Shown piece after piece: positions 28,319 through 37,533 of a DNA stretch of 64,000 nt. The translations under genes and the position numbers were made by a program. The notes beneath the pieces are model-generated. The model did no database searches and had not been told where the DNA came from. It was given only the letters and a program-made list of their open reading frames with translations. This DNA comes from Cellvibrio polysaccharolyticus (GTDB lineage: Bacteria > Pseudomonadota > Gammaproteobacteria > Pseudomonadales > Cellvibrionaceae): positions 1,736,001-1,800,000 of the forward strand of contig NZ_PRDL01000001.1 of assembly GCF_015182315.1 (NCBI RefSeq), written 5' to 3'. Position 1 is the first letter of the stretch, and every line of letters starts with the position of its first letter.

Positions 28319-28352
28319 GCCCGCAACAGCGTAGTTTGTTGCGGGCTTTTTT
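28319..28352 (+). terminator. Rho-independent terminator after DeoR gene
   Basis: Ten-base arms 28319-28328 and 28337-28346 with an eight-base loop, followed by TTTTTT. Confidence 0.92.
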
Positions 28353-28608
28353 ATGTGAGCAAATAAAAATAATTATCATTAAATTTTTCACCGCGTTACC
28401 CGGTATCCCCACCGCGAGCACCTCATTACCCTTTTTGCTGATAATGTTATTTTTTCGCCAGGTTGCGGGAAGGAAAGAGTCTGTTGATTAAAATGCGCCC
28501 GGTTTTTATAAGAAGGAAGCGCAAAAATTTCGTTTATAAATAACCAATTTATCAGTCGGGCAGGGTGGTTTTCATATGATTGAAATAAACCCTCACATCG
28601 GACTTAAT

Positions 28609-28626
28609 ATGATTGAAAATGATTGT
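28609..28626 (+). promoter_or_regulatory. Candidate operator upstream of aldolase-isomerase operon
   Basis: ATGATTGA-AA-ATGATTGT with a 10-base period, about 95 bases upstream of the start codon. A further ATGATTGA half-site is at 28576-28583. The remaining 28353-28570 stretch shows no gene; it is AT-rich. Confidence 0.68.
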
Positions 28627-28720
28627 AAATGCTTCTGAATGTGTTTATATTGACTATATTGTTGGTTTCGCTACTCCGAACCGATCAAGTTGTATCTACT
28701 ACACATCATAGGAATCCTGA

Positions 28721-30913
28721 ATGTCTTACCAACCCGATGAATATAAACATGTTAAATACCTATGGGACGATAAGGTCGCGGATAAGCTGGACCCGGTTGA
28801 GAACCTGGTTTACCGTTCCAACAAGCTCGGAGAAGATCAACGCATCACTAATACCGGCGGTGGCAATACCTCTGCCAAACTGATTGAAAAAGACCCTTTA
28901 ACCGGCGAACAGGTTGAAGTTTTGTGGGTGAAGGGTTCCGGTGGCGATTTGCGCACCTCCAAAAAAGAAAACTTCTCTTCTTTATACAGCGGCAAACTGC
29001 ACGCGCTGGATAAGGTGTACCAGAACTATCCGGACAAGGGCTACAAGTCTGCCGGTGAAGACCGCATGGTGGGTATGTTTACCCACTGCAACTTCTGTCT
29101 CAATCCTCGCGCTTCTTCCATCGACACGCCGCTGCATTCCATGATTGCAGAAAAGCACGTTGACCATTTGCACCCGAACGCGGTTATCTCCGTTGCATCC
29201 TGTAAAGATCAGGAAAAGCTGACGCAGGAAATCTGGGGTGGCAAACTGGCTTACGTGCCCTGGATGCGTCCGGGTTGGGAAGCCGCCAAAGTCTGTGAAG
29301 ACACCTACGAAAAAAATCCGGATATCTGGGGTATTTTGCTGGGCCAGCACGGCCACACCAACTGGGCTTCAGAAAGTAAATCCTGTTACGAAACTTCACT
29401 CTGGGTTATTGAAACCGCCGCCCGCTATATTGAGCAACACGATAAAGGTGATGCGACTTTCGGCGGCCAGAAATACCGGAGTTTGAGTGACTCTGCCCGT
29501 GATGAACTGCTGCGTGCGTTCTTGCCGGTAGCGCGTGGCCTCATCTCTGAAAAAGTAAAATTTATCGGCACCTTGCAAACTGACGAAACCACCTTGCGTT
29601 TTGTTAACAGTGTGGATGCACAGCGCCTTGCGGAACTGGGCACGTCCTGCCCGGATCATTTCCTGCGCACCAAAATCAAACCTCTGTATGTTAATTTTGA
29701 CCCGCAGCAGGACAACCTTGAAACCTTGATCAGCCGTTTCAAAGAAGGTTTGCAGCAATACCGTGCGGATTACACTGCCTATTATGAAAGCTGCAAACGC
29801 GCTGACTCGCCAGCCATGCGCGACCCAAGCCCGACGGTGGTGTTGATTCCTGGCGTAGGTATGATTGCCTGGGGTAAAAACAAAAGTGAATCCCGCGTTA
29901 CTGCCGAATTTTACAACTGCGCCATTGAAGTGATGCGCGGCGCGGAAGCGATTTCCGAATACACCGCCTTGCCGGTTCAGGAAGCGTTTGATATCGAATA
30001 CTGGGCGCTGGAAGAAGCCAAGCTGCAACGTATGCCGAAAGAAGCCACCCTTGCCCGCAACGTGGTTGTGGTGGTGGGTGCCGGTGATGGTATCGGCAAA
30101 GCCGTAGCGCATCGCGTTGCTAAAGAAGGCGCGCATGTGGTGTGTGCTGACTTGAAATTGGAAACCGCTGAAAAAACTGCTGCTGAATTAACAGCGGTTT
30201 ACGGTCAGGGTATCGGTGTTGCCGGTAGCGGAATTTCCAGCTGTGGCCCGGCCATTGCGCTGCAGGTCGATATCACTAACCGTAAAAGCGTGCAGGAGAT
30301 GTTCACGCAAGTCATTTTTGCCTACGGTGGTATTGATAATGTGATCGTAACCGCCGGTGTGTTCCTCGCCGAAGGTGCCGACGCTGAGCAGAATGACAAG
30401 ATTTTTGATATCAGTTTTGGTGTTAACGTCAAAGGCGGTTACATCGTAGCCTCTGAAGCACAGGGCATCTGGAACAAACAGAATTTGAACGGTGCCATGG
30501 TATTAACCACCAGCGTCAATGCGGCGGTCTCCAAAAAAGGCTCGCTGGCCTACGACACCAGCAAAGCGGCGGCCAACCACCTGGTGCGCGAACTGGCAGT
30601 GACTCTGTCGCCGCTGGTTAATGTTAACGCACTGGCACCGGCTACGGTGGTGCAGGGCAGCAACATGTTCCCGCGTGACCGCGTCATTTCTTCGCTGGCA
30701 AAATACGATATTGCGTTTGATGAGAGCGAGAGCACTGAATCACTGCGCAGTAAACTGGCAAACTTCTACGCGCAACGTACCTTGACCAAAAAGCCCATTA
30801 CGCCGGATGACCAGGCAGAAGCTGCTTACCTGTTAATCTCCGGGCAATTGAGCAAAACCACCGGCCAGGTCATCAGTGTTGATGGCGGATTACACGAAGC
30901 TTTCCTGCGTTAA
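28721..30913 (+). CDS. Bifunctional rhamnulose-1-phosphate aldolase / lactaldehyde dehydrogenase
   Basis: A 730-residue fusion. Residues about 1-430 are a class II aldolase/adducin domain with zinc-ligand histidines in STPLHSMIAEKHVDHLHPN-like sequence (here DTPLHSMIAEKHVDHLHPN) and GQHGHTNW. Residues about 445-730 are a short-chain dehydrogenase with VVGAGDGIGKAVA (NAD binding) and the catalytic YDTSKAAANH. The family splits L-rhamnulose-1-phosphate to dihydroxyacetone phosphate and L-lactaldehyde and oxidises the latter to lactate. AGGAATCCTGA precedes the ATG. RhaI follows 22 bases later. Confidence 0.93.
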   Translation: MSYQPDEYKHVKYLWDDKVADKLDPVENLVYRSNKLGEDQRITNTGGGNTSAKLIEKDPLTGEQVEVLWVKGSGGDLRTSKKENFSSLYSGKLHALDKVYQNYPDKGYKSAGEDRMVGMFTHCNFCLNPRASSIDTPLHSMIAEKHVDHLHPNAVISVASCKDQEKLTQEIWGGKLAYVPWMRPGWEAAKVCEDTYEKNPDIWGILLGQHGHTNWASESKSCYETSLWVIETAARYIEQHDKGDATFGGQKYRSLSDSARDELLRAFLPVARGLISEKVKFIGTLQTDETTLRFVNSVDAQRLAELGTSCPDHFLRTKIKPLYVNFDPQQDNLETLISRFKEGLQQYRADYTAYYESCKRADSPAMRDPSPTVVLIPGVGMIAWGKNKSESRVTAEFYNCAIEVMRGAEAISEYTALPVQEAFDIEYWALEEAKLQRMPKEATLARNVVVVVGAGDGIGKAVAHRVAKEGAHVVCADLKLETAEKTAAELTAVYGQGIGVAGSGISSCGPAIALQVDITNRKSVQEMFTQVIFAYGGIDNVIVTAGVFLAEGADAEQNDKIFDISFGVNVKGGYIVASEAQGIWNKQNLNGAMVLTTSVNAAVSKKGSLAYDTSKAAANHLVRELAVTLSPLVNVNALAPATVVQGSNMFPRDRVISSLAKYDIAFDESESTESLRSKLANFYAQRTLTKKPITPDDQAEAAYLLISGQLSKTTGQVISVDGGLHEAFLR

Positions 30914-30935
30914 GCATGAATAACGATAAGAGAAG

Positions 30936-32234
30936 ATGACAATGACAAAAATTGATTCCGCTTTTGTTAAAGCGCAAAACGAAAAAGAAGCCGCTTTTTT
31001 GCAGCGCGATTTTGACGCGCTGGGTGAAAAGCTGTCGCGTGATGGCATTGATATTGAAGCGCTGACCAAAGCCGCCAGCGATTTCCAGATAGCCGTGCCC
31101 TCCTGGGGCACCGGCACCGGTGGTACACGCTTTGCGCGTTTCCCCGGTATTGGCGAGCCGCGCAACATTTTTGAAAAGCTCGAAGACTGTGCCGTTATCA
31201 ACGAATTGTCCGGTTGTACTGACAGCGTATCGCCGCATTTCCCGTGGGACAAGGTTGACGATTTCACCGAGCTGAAACAGCGCTCTGACAGCTATGGTTT
31301 GAAATGGGTATCGGCTAACTCCAATACCTTTCAGGATCAACCCGGTCAGGTTGCTTCGTTCAAATACGGCAGCTTGAGCAACACCGAAAAAGCCTCGCGT
31401 GATGCAGCCATCCAGCACAATATTGATTGCATCCAGTGGGGCGAGCAACTGGGCACCAAAAGCCTCACCATTTGGGTAGGCGATGGTTCCAACCACCCTG
31501 GCCAGCAGCATTTCCAGCGCGCCTTTGAACGTTACCTCGACAGCGCCGCGGAAATTTACAAAGCATTGCCAGCTGATTGGGAAATGCACCTTGAACACAA
31601 AATGTTTGAGCCGGCCTTTTACTCAACAATCATTCAGGACTGGGGCAGCAACATTCTCGCTGCTATGCAACTGGGGCCAAAATGTAAATCGCTGGTTGAC
31701 TTGGGGCACCATGCGCCCAACACCAATATTGAAATGATTGTTGCGCGTTTGATCCAGTTTAAAAAACTGGGCGGCTTCCACTTCAATGACAGCAAATACG
31801 GCGATGACGATCTGGACAGCGGTTCAATCCAGCCTTACCGTCAGTTCCTGATTTTCAACGAACTGGTGGATGCGGCTTACCGCAAAGAGCCGGAGTTTGA
31901 TCCTGCGTACATGCTGGACCAATCACACAATGTGACTGACCCGATTGAAAGCCTGGTGAATTCTGCGATTGAAGTGCAGCGTTCTTATATCAAAGCCTTG
32001 TTGGTAAACCGCGAAGCACTCTACGGTTATCAGGATGCCAACGACGCGATGATGGCATCAACCGAATTGAAGAAAGGTTTCAACACCGACGTGTCGCCCA
32101 TTCTGGCGATGGCGCGCTACCGCAAAGGTGCTGCCATCAGCCCGATTCCGACTTACCGTGCCTCCAATTACCGCAAGAACGTTGACAAGGTTCGCCCACG
32201 CGATCCCAAAGCAACTGGCTCCGGTATTATCTAA
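30936..32234 (+). CDS. rhaI: L-rhamnose isomerase (RhaI type)
   Basis: A 432-residue TIM-barrel isomerase of the Pseudomonas-type RhaI family rather than E. coli RhaA. Metal-site segments are visible: HLEHKMFEPAFYS, LVDLGHHAPNTN and GGFHFNDSKYGDDDLDSGS. It converts L-rhamnose to L-rhamnulose in the cytoplasm. ATG 30936 follows AAGAGA; a second ATG two codons later is possible. Second gene of the operon begun by the aldolase/dehydrogenase, closed by a strong terminator. Confidence 0.94.
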   Translation: MTMTKIDSAFVKAQNEKEAAFLQRDFDALGEKLSRDGIDIEALTKAASDFQIAVPSWGTGTGGTRFARFPGIGEPRNIFEKLEDCAVINELSGCTDSVSPHFPWDKVDDFTELKQRSDSYGLKWVSANSNTFQDQPGQVASFKYGSLSNTEKASRDAAIQHNIDCIQWGEQLGTKSLTIWVGDGSNHPGQQHFQRAFERYLDSAAEIYKALPADWEMHLEHKMFEPAFYSTIIQDWGSNILAAMQLGPKCKSLVDLGHHAPNTNIEMIVARLIQFKKLGGFHFNDSKYGDDDLDSGSIQPYRQFLIFNELVDAAYRKEPEFDPAYMLDQSHNVTDPIESLVNSAIEVQRSYIKALLVNREALYGYQDANDAMMASTELKKGFNTDVSPILAMARYRKGAAISPIPTYRASNYRKNVDKVRPRDPKATGSGII

Positions 32235-32239
32235 ATAGA

Positions 32240-32265
32240 AAAAGCGCCGCAAGGCGCTTTTTTTC
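32240..32265 (+). terminator. Rho-independent terminator after rhaI
   Basis: Stem AAAAGCGCC / GGCGCTTTT with a GCAA-type tetraloop and a T7 run, five bases past the stop codon. Confidence 0.95.
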
Positions 32266-32350
32266 TGTCTTTAAAAAAGGTCGGTAAGGTCGTGTCCCCA
32301 AACCGGTCGCTCTATTATTTTCAATCAGGACGGCCTGGTTTTTGGATGGC

Positions 32351-33601
32351 TTAATGTTCCTCCATCGCCAATAAAAAACGGGCCACTTCGCTAATGGAAC
32401 GGCTTTGTTTCATGGCTATCTGTTGCAGCAGGCGGTGGGCCTGATCTTCGGTAATATTTCGCTGCCGTATCAATACTGCTTTCGCTTTGGCAATGCGTTT
32501 TCCTTCTACCAACGCATTTTTGGTGGTTGCCAATTCACTTTCAGTTTGCTGCAAGCGGCAGGCCTGCTGGTAGAGCATTTCAATCATGGTGCGACCAATG
32601 TGCGGGCTAATCGCATCGTCGTGGTAATGCCGCACCGGTTGTTTATCTTCATGAGGCAACACATCGACAGTGGTGCCCATCACCACAAAAAAACTGTTGT
32701 GAGCATCTGCGCTCGGCAAACTTTGCGCTTCGGGCACATGTGTGCACTGTTGCTGTAAGACTTCAATGAGATAATCTTCAATTTCTTTCAGTGCATTCAT
32801 CCGCTGGCTGGCGAGCTGAAACCAGCGTTCGCCGGTGTGCTCTGCAAAGTGTGTGTCGCTGTGGCTGGTACAAGCCTGGCGGCGCAAACTTTCAAACTTG
32901 CCGTAATCCGGCAACTGGCTGATGTGCTCACAAAGCTGTTGCGCATGCAGGTCAGCAAACCCGGCAAAGACTTCCAGTGTTTTCTCCTGTGCTTCTATCA
33001 AATGTTGCCATTGTCTGCTTTGTGCCGCGCTGATGCTGCTGCCGGCAAAGGCACCGGTGCCGGTGGCACGCTCCTGACCGGACAATTCCTTGCATTGCAT
33101 AATATTAACCAGGGCTATCAAGGTCCGGGCCATGGCGGGTTCGGCGGCAATATCGGCGATCTCGAACACCACACACAACAGCGTATGCACAATACGGCTA
33201 TAGCGATGAATCACCTCGACGGTAGACAGCTGGCGGCGGTTAATCTGTTCGCGAATAACGATAAGGTTTTCCAACGACTCCAGGGCTGCTGCCAGTTGCA
33301 GCAATAACCGATGGCTGAGCTGGCTGCGTTCCACATGAGCAGGCGAGGGCAGTGCGCGCATAAAGCCAAGGGTAAAATGCCCGGTTTCTGCGATCATGGC
33401 TTCGCGCAAATGACAGTGTTGCTCGCTGTTGTTCGCCACATACAGATTGGATGCGCCGCGTTCGCTTTGAATGGCATGAATCAGGTTTGATGCCGCCTTG
33501 ATCAACTGGCTCTGATCTACAAAGGCGTCGCGAATGGCGCACTCCAGCTGGCGTGCTGCCGCGATAAAGTCACTGGCACGGGGAGTCGATGGTTTTGGCA
33601 T
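32351..33601 (-). CDS. nasR: Nitrate-sensing NIT-ANTAR transcription antiterminator (NasR-like)
   Basis: A 416-residue cytoplasmic protein. Residues about 30-290 form a helical NIT (nitrate/nitrite-sensing) domain, with IQSERGASNLYV near its start. Residues about 350-410 are an ANTAR RNA-binding domain (AKAKAVLIRQRNITEDQAHR followed by LLQQIAMKQSRSI). In Klebsiella, NasR with this architecture binds a leader RNA hairpin when nitrate is present and prevents termination before the nas operon. Here the gene is divergent from nrtABC, and a matching hairpin-terminator leader is found in front of nrtA. Confidence 0.9.
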   Translation of the reverse strand: MPKPSTPRASDFIAAARQLECAIRDAFVDQSQLIKAASNLIHAIQSERGASNLYVANNSEQHCHLREAMIAETGHFTLGFMRALPSPAHVERSQLSHRLLLQLAAALESLENLIVIREQINRRQLSTVEVIHRYSRIVHTLLCVVFEIADIAAEPAMARTLIALVNIMQCKELSGQERATGTGAFAGSSISAAQSRQWQHLIEAQEKTLEVFAGFADLHAQQLCEHISQLPDYGKFESLRRQACTSHSDTHFAEHTGERWFQLASQRMNALKEIEDYLIEVLQQQCTHVPEAQSLPSADAHNSFFVVMGTTVDVLPHEDKQPVRHYHDDAISPHIGRTMIEMLYQQACRLQQTESELATTKNALVEGKRIAKAKAVLIRQRNITEDQAHRLLQQIAMKQSRSISEVARFLLAMEEH

Positions 33602-33854
33602 AGTAATCCGTTCTGCTGTCTCTTACCTGTTTAAAGCAAGCCTTGTACCATCTGCTGAAAATGCTTTTATCTTACCGGCGCGGGTGCATACCATTTACCG
33701 CCAGGCACTACCGACATAGCGTTGAAAGTGCTCCCTGACGGATTTTTCTTTCGTAACGGTTATCGCTGGCACCGGCATCGATCATCCGCCGGTAATGGAA
33801 AGTCGAATCCCGCTGGTTCTTTTACCCGATTATGATCACTTATAACGCATGCCA

Positions 33855-33871
33855 TGCATCATGGTGGAGCA
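33855..33871 (+). promoter_or_regulatory. NtrC-like enhancer site
   Basis: TGCATCATGGTGGAGCA matches 13 of 17 positions of the palindromic NtrC consensus (TGCACC-N5-GGTGCA type). It lies about 85-100 bases upstream of the sigma-54 element, the expected enhancer distance. Confidence 0.5.
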
Positions 33872-33956
33872 CAAGTTTATAGTTTCGGTATTTAAAAAAC
33901 GGGCGAAAAAATTTTAACTATTAAAAACGCCAGCGTTAGCGCGGCTTTTTCTGATT

Positions 33957-33972
33957 TGGCACGAAGCTGGCA
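33957..33972 (+). promoter_or_regulatory. Sigma-54 -24/-12 promoter for nitrate uptake operon
   Basis: TGGCACG-AAGC-TGGCA differs at one position from the consensus TGGCACG-N4-TTGCA, with GG and GC at the invariant spacing. Predicted start near 33983, giving a leader of about 112 bases before nrtA, close to the size known for the Klebsiella nasF leader. Confidence 0.65.
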
Positions 33973-33982
33973 TAGAGCCAGT

Positions 33983-34074
33983 TGTAAAAAAATTCAGACC
34001 AGTCGTCCAATGGGGGGCGACGGGTTCCAGCAAAGACGCTTACCGGCCTTCAGTGCCGGTAGGCGTTTTTTTTT
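33983..34074 (+). ncRNA. Nitrate-responsive antitermination leader RNA
   Basis: After an A-rich start, a 7-bp stem (34002-34008 with 34015-34021) is capped by the hexaloop AATGGG, having A at position 1 and G at position 4 as in ANTAR targets. Next is an intrinsic terminator: 12-bp stem (34036-34047 with 34055-34066) followed by eight to nine T. Together with a NIT-ANTAR gene next door this fits nitrate-induced antitermination. Confidence 0.75.
34036..34074 (+). terminator. Attenuator terminator upstream of nrtA
   Basis: Twelve paired positions (one G-T), seven-base loop and a T8+ run. It ends only 20 bases before the nrtA start codon, so it must be bypassed for the operon to be expressed. 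Confidence 0.92.
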
Positions 34075-34094
34075 GCCTGATGGGAGATAACACC

Positions 34095-35483
34095 ATGTCG
34101 AACTCTTTATCCAACTACAAAAAAACTGCAAAAAAACGACTCGTCACCTGGTTTGCAACGGTCGCGATTGCAATCACCGGCCTGCCGGTAAATGCCGATG
34201 CACCGGAAAAAGAAGACTTGAAACTCGGCTTTATTAAATTGACTGACATGGTCGCCCTGGCGATTGCCCACGAAAAAGGTTACTTCGAAGACGAAGGGCT
34301 TTACGTTCAGCTCGAAGCCCAGGCCAATTGGAAAGTACTTTACGATCGCGTTGCCAGTGGTGAACTGGACGGCGCACATATGCTGGCACCGATGCCGCTG
34401 GGTGCAGCAACAGGCATCACCGGCAGCGCCGATATTATTACGCCTTTCACGCTGTCTTATAACGGTGCCGCTATCACGGTATCCAACGCCGTTTGGGCTG
34501 AAATGAAAAAAACCTTACCGGTAGGGCCAGACAATAAACCGGTGCATCCTGTCAGTGCCACAGCACTTAAACCGGTGCTGGAAACCTGGAAAACCGCCGG
34601 TAAATCTTTCAACCTCGGCATGACATTTCCGGTCGGTACGCACAATTATATGTTGCGCTACTGGCTTGCCGCCGGTGGTATTCATCCCGGTTTTTATGCG
34701 CCGGAAAAAGGTGAGAACAACGGCTACATCAATGCTGACGCCTTGCTTTCGGTAGTGCCGCCACCGCAAATGGTGCCAACCATGGAAGCCGGTACTACCG
34801 TGGGTTATTGCGTGGGCGAACCGTGGAATCAGCAAGCGGTTTCTACCGGGCTGGGTGTTCCGGTTGTTACCAGCGAAAATTTATGGGCGGGCGGCGCCGA
34901 CAAAGTGTTTGGCATTACCCGCAGCTTTGCCGAGAAAAACCCCAACACCACTTTGCGTATGGTGAAAGCGTTAATTCGCGCGTCCCATTGGCTGGATGAC
35001 AACAACAATGCCAACCGTATGGAAGCGGTAAAAATTATTGCTCGCCCCGCTTACGTTGGTGCTAACGAACAGGTCATCGCCAACAGCATGACCGGCACTT
35101 TTGAATTTGAAAAAGGTGACAAGCGACCGGTGCCGGATTTCAACACCTTCTTTCGCGGCCAATACGGCATTCCTTACTACTCCGATGCCATCTGGTGGAT
35201 GACGCAAATGCGCCGCTGGGGGCACATCAGCGAACACAAACCCGACAGCTGGTATATGGAAACAGCCCGTCAGGCATTTCGCCCTGATATCTATGTCGCG
35301 GCTGCAAAAGCCTTGATTGCCGACGGCACCATGGATGCAAAAGATTTTCCGGATCTCGATGCAATCACCTTTATCAAACCGCCACAAAAAAGCCCGCTCG
35401 ATGGTATCGAGTACGACAGCACCAACCCCAATGCCTATATCGACAGCTTTGCTATCGGTTTGAAAGGCGAACAAAAACCCTGA
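34095..35483 (+). CDS. nrtA: Nitrate ABC transporter substrate-binding protein
   Basis: A 462-residue periplasmic protein of the NrtA/CmpA family. Signal peptide ends near VNADA. Family features: LKLGFIKLTDMVALAIAHEKGYFEDEG, then ELDGAHMLAPMPLG, TFPVGTHNYMLRYWLAAGGI and GYCVGEPWNQQAV. I start at ATG 34095 with GGGAGA upstream; the longer reading frame from 34053 would begin inside the attenuator terminator. It delivers nitrate or nitrite to the permease encoded next. A hairpin follows the stop. Confidence 0.92.
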   Translation: MSNSLSNYKKTAKKRLVTWFATVAIAITGLPVNADAPEKEDLKLGFIKLTDMVALAIAHEKGYFEDEGLYVQLEAQANWKVLYDRVASGELDGAHMLAPMPLGAATGITGSADIITPFTLSYNGAAITVSNAVWAEMKKTLPVGPDNKPVHPVSATALKPVLETWKTAGKSFNLGMTFPVGTHNYMLRYWLAAGGIHPGFYAPEKGENNGYINADALLSVVPPPQMVPTMEAGTTVGYCVGEPWNQQAVSTGLGVPVVTSENLWAGGADKVFGITRSFAEKNPNTTLRMVKALIRASHWLDDNNNANRMEAVKIIARPAYVGANEQVIANSMTGTFEFEKGDKRPVPDFNTFFRGQYGIPYYSDAIWWMTQMRRWGHISEHKPDSWYMETARQAFRPDIYVAAAKALIADGTMDAKDFPDLDAITFIKPPQKSPLDGIEYDSTNPNAYIDSFAIGLKGEQKP

Positions 35484-35499
35484 GTGTTTAGGCAATAGT

Positions 35500-35518
35500 G
35501 CAGCGCTTATGGCGCTGC
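35500..35518 (+). terminator. Hairpin between nrtA and nrtB
   Basis: GCAGCGC/GCGCTGC stem with five-base loop and no long T run. Such hairpins often stabilise the binding-protein part of the message and reduce permease expression. Confidence 0.5.
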
Positions 35519-35573
35519 TTGTAAAAACGGATCTTCGTTAATTAATCATTTTTTGCTTCAAGGAGCCTACATC

Positions 35574-36581
35574 ATGTTCGCATCATTGCAACTGCCCGGC
35601 TGGCTCGAGCCTTACGTCAAACTGGTGCGTGGTCAGCAGGCGGCAGTACAACTGAACATTATTGTTCGCCAGATTGGTTTGCCGATGCTGGGCATCCTTC
35701 TGTTTTTGTTTTTTTGGCAAGCCGCTGCACCTCAGGTGCAAACCAGTCTGGGGCAATTACCCGGCCCGGTTCAGGTATGGCAGGCCGCCAAAGGTTTGCA
35801 CCAGGATTACCGTGACGATAAAGAACGCGAAGCGGCTTTTTATCAACGTCAGGAGGATCGCATTGCCACCTTGCTGGCAAAAAATCCCGAGGCGATGCCA
35901 CCGGCAATTCGTAATTACAACGGCAACCCCACCTTTTATGCGCAAATTATAACCAGCCTGAAAACAGTGATGAGCGGCTTTGCGCTGGCTTCACTGGTGG
36001 CGATTCCGTTTGGTATTGCCATCGGTTTAAGCGGCGCTTTGTACAGTGCGGTCAATCCGTTGATTCAAATATTCAAACCGGTCTCGCCACTCGCCTGGTT
36101 GCCGCTGGTCACGCTGGTCGTTGCATCGGTTTATCAAACACCGCACCCGATGGTACCGCGCTCGTTTATTACCTCACTGGTAACTGTCGCGCTGTGTTGT
36201 TTATGGCCCACGGTTATTAACACGGCGGTGGGTGTAGCTACGGTCAGCCCGGACCTGAATAACGTTAGCCGGGTGTTGCGTTTGAATGCCTTTGCACATG
36301 TTCGAAAAATTGTTTTACCGGCATCGGTACCGATGATTTTCACCGGCCTGCGTTTATCGCTCGGTGTTGCCTGGATGGTATTGATTGCTGCGGAAATGCT
36401 CTCGCAAAACCCCGGCCTGGGTAAATTCATCTGGGACGAATTTCAAAACGGCAATGCGCAATCGCTCAGCCGCATCATGGTGGCAGTCATTACTATCGGT
36501 TTTATCGGTTATTTGCTGGATCAGTTAATGCTGCTGATACAACGCCGTGTTTCATGGGACAAAAAATCGGTCACCCGCTAG
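35574..36581 (+). CDS. nrtB: Nitrate ABC transporter permease
   Basis: A 335-residue inner-membrane protein with about six helices. The region FVGIAIGL-like (here IPFGIAIGLSGALYSAVNPL) and the EAA-type loop LRLNAFAHVRKIVLPASVPM are typical of NrtB/SsuC permeases. A soluble stretch of about 65 residues between the first two helices is normal for nitrate permeases. AGGAG at 35561 fixes the start at ATG 35574 rather than the upstream in-frame codon. Confidence 0.92.
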   Translation: MFASLQLPGWLEPYVKLVRGQQAAVQLNIIVRQIGLPMLGILLFLFFWQAAAPQVQTSLGQLPGPVQVWQAAKGLHQDYRDDKEREAAFYQRQEDRIATLLAKNPEAMPPAIRNYNGNPTFYAQIITSLKTVMSGFALASLVAIPFGIAIGLSGALYSAVNPLIQIFKPVSPLAWLPLVTLVVASVYQTPHPMVPRSFITSLVTVALCCLWPTVINTAVGVATVSPDLNNVSRVLRLNAFAHVRKIVLPASVPMIFTGLRLSLGVAWMVLIAAEMLSQNPGLGKFIWDEFQNGNAQSLSRIMVAVITIGFIGYLLDQLMLLIQRRVSWDKKSVTR

Positions 36582-36608
36582 GTCGTTTTGCAGATTGGAG
36601 AAATATTC

Positions 36609-37409
36609 ATGAAAACATTACTGGAACTTACCCAGGTGGGTATCGAATTCAAAACGGAGCGCGGTGCGTTTCGTGCCCTTGAAAACGTCAATTTGAAAAT
36701 CAGCCAGGGCGAATACGTTTCGCTGATCGGCCACTCCGGCTGCGGTAAATCCACGGTGCTGAATATTGTCGCCGGGCTTTTACAAGCCACTGAAGGCGGT
36801 GTGGTGCTGGATGGCAAAGAAGTTAACGAGCCTGGCCCGGAAAGGGCGGTGGTATTTCAAAACCATTCTCTGCTGCCCTGGTTAACCGCTTATGAAAATG
36901 TCGAGCTTGCGGTGAAAACTGTATTCAACGGCAAAAAAAGCAAAGCTGAAATGCGCGAGTGGATTGAACACAACCTTGCTTTGGTGCACATGACCCACGC
37001 ACTGCACAAACGCCCGGATGAAATTTCCGGCGGTATGAAACAGCGTGTCGGTATTGCCAGAGCATTGGCGATGGAGCCGCAAGTATTGTTAATGGATGAA
37101 CCCTTCGGTGCACTGGACGCCTTAACCCGCGCACACCTGCAAGACTCGCTAATGGAAATTCAGCGGGCGCTGAACAACACCGTCATCATGATTACCCACG
37201 ACGTGGATGAGGCGGTACTGCTATCTGACCGCATCGTGATGATGACCAACGGCCCGGCGGCCACCATCGGTGAAATTTTAAAAATTGATCTGCCCCGCCC
37301 GCGGGATCGCCTCGCGCTGGCCGACGACCCTCGCTACAACCACCTGCGCCAGGAAGTGCTGCGTTTTCTCTACGAAAAACAGCGCAAGCCGGAGCTGGTC
37401 AACGGCTGA
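36609..37409 (+). CDS. Nitrate ABC transporter ATP-binding protein (NasD/NrtD type)
   Basis: A 266-residue single-domain ATPase. Walker A GHSGCGKST, Q-loop VFQNHSLLPW, signature SGGMKQR, Walker B VLLMDEPFGALD and switch His in MITHDVDEAV are all intact. It lacks the extra substrate-binding-like domain found in cyanobacterial NrtC, so it corresponds to NrtD or NasD. GGAG at 36597 supports ATG 36609. It energises uptake through the adjacent permease. Confidence 0.92.
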   Translation: MKTLLELTQVGIEFKTERGAFRALENVNLKISQGEYVSLIGHSGCGKSTVLNIVAGLLQATEGGVVLDGKEVNEPGPERAVVFQNHSLLPWLTAYENVELAVKTVFNGKKSKAEMREWIEHNLALVHMTHALHKRPDEISGGMKQRVGIARALAMEPQVLLMDEPFGALDALTRAHLQDSLMEIQRALNNTVIMITHDVDEAVLLSDRIVMMTNGPAATIGEILKIDLPRPRDRLALADDPRYNHLRQEVLRFLYEKQRKPELVNG

Positions 37410-37533
37410 AACAGGTTGCGTGGGTATTAACAATTGACGTTGTGATTCAAGGGCGTCTCTGGTTTTTAACGTCGCGATAGCCGCGCGGGTTATTTCCAGC
37501 GGTTCCCAGGGCATTTATCAGAAAGGAATAAAC

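Noticed and set aside
28353..28400. Fur-box-like AATAATTATCATT
   Set aside because: Too short and too AT-rich a match, without iron genes nearby.
29396..30136. Long antisense open frame opposite the aldolase/dehydrogenase gene (also 1444-2145 and 49730-50437)
   Set aside because: These are shadows of clear coding genes on the other strand, with no ribosome sites or recognisable domains.
33965..33983. A hairpin with loop ATAGA that could be the first (P1) ANTAR hairpin of the nrtA leader
   Set aside because: It overlaps the sigma-54 -12 element and lies upstream of the predicted transcription start near 33983, so it would not be in the RNA. It has a five-base loop rather than six.
34053..34094. 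Longer nrtA start at 34053
   Set aside because: It would start inside the attenuator terminator; ATG 34095 has a ribosome site and a proper signal peptide.
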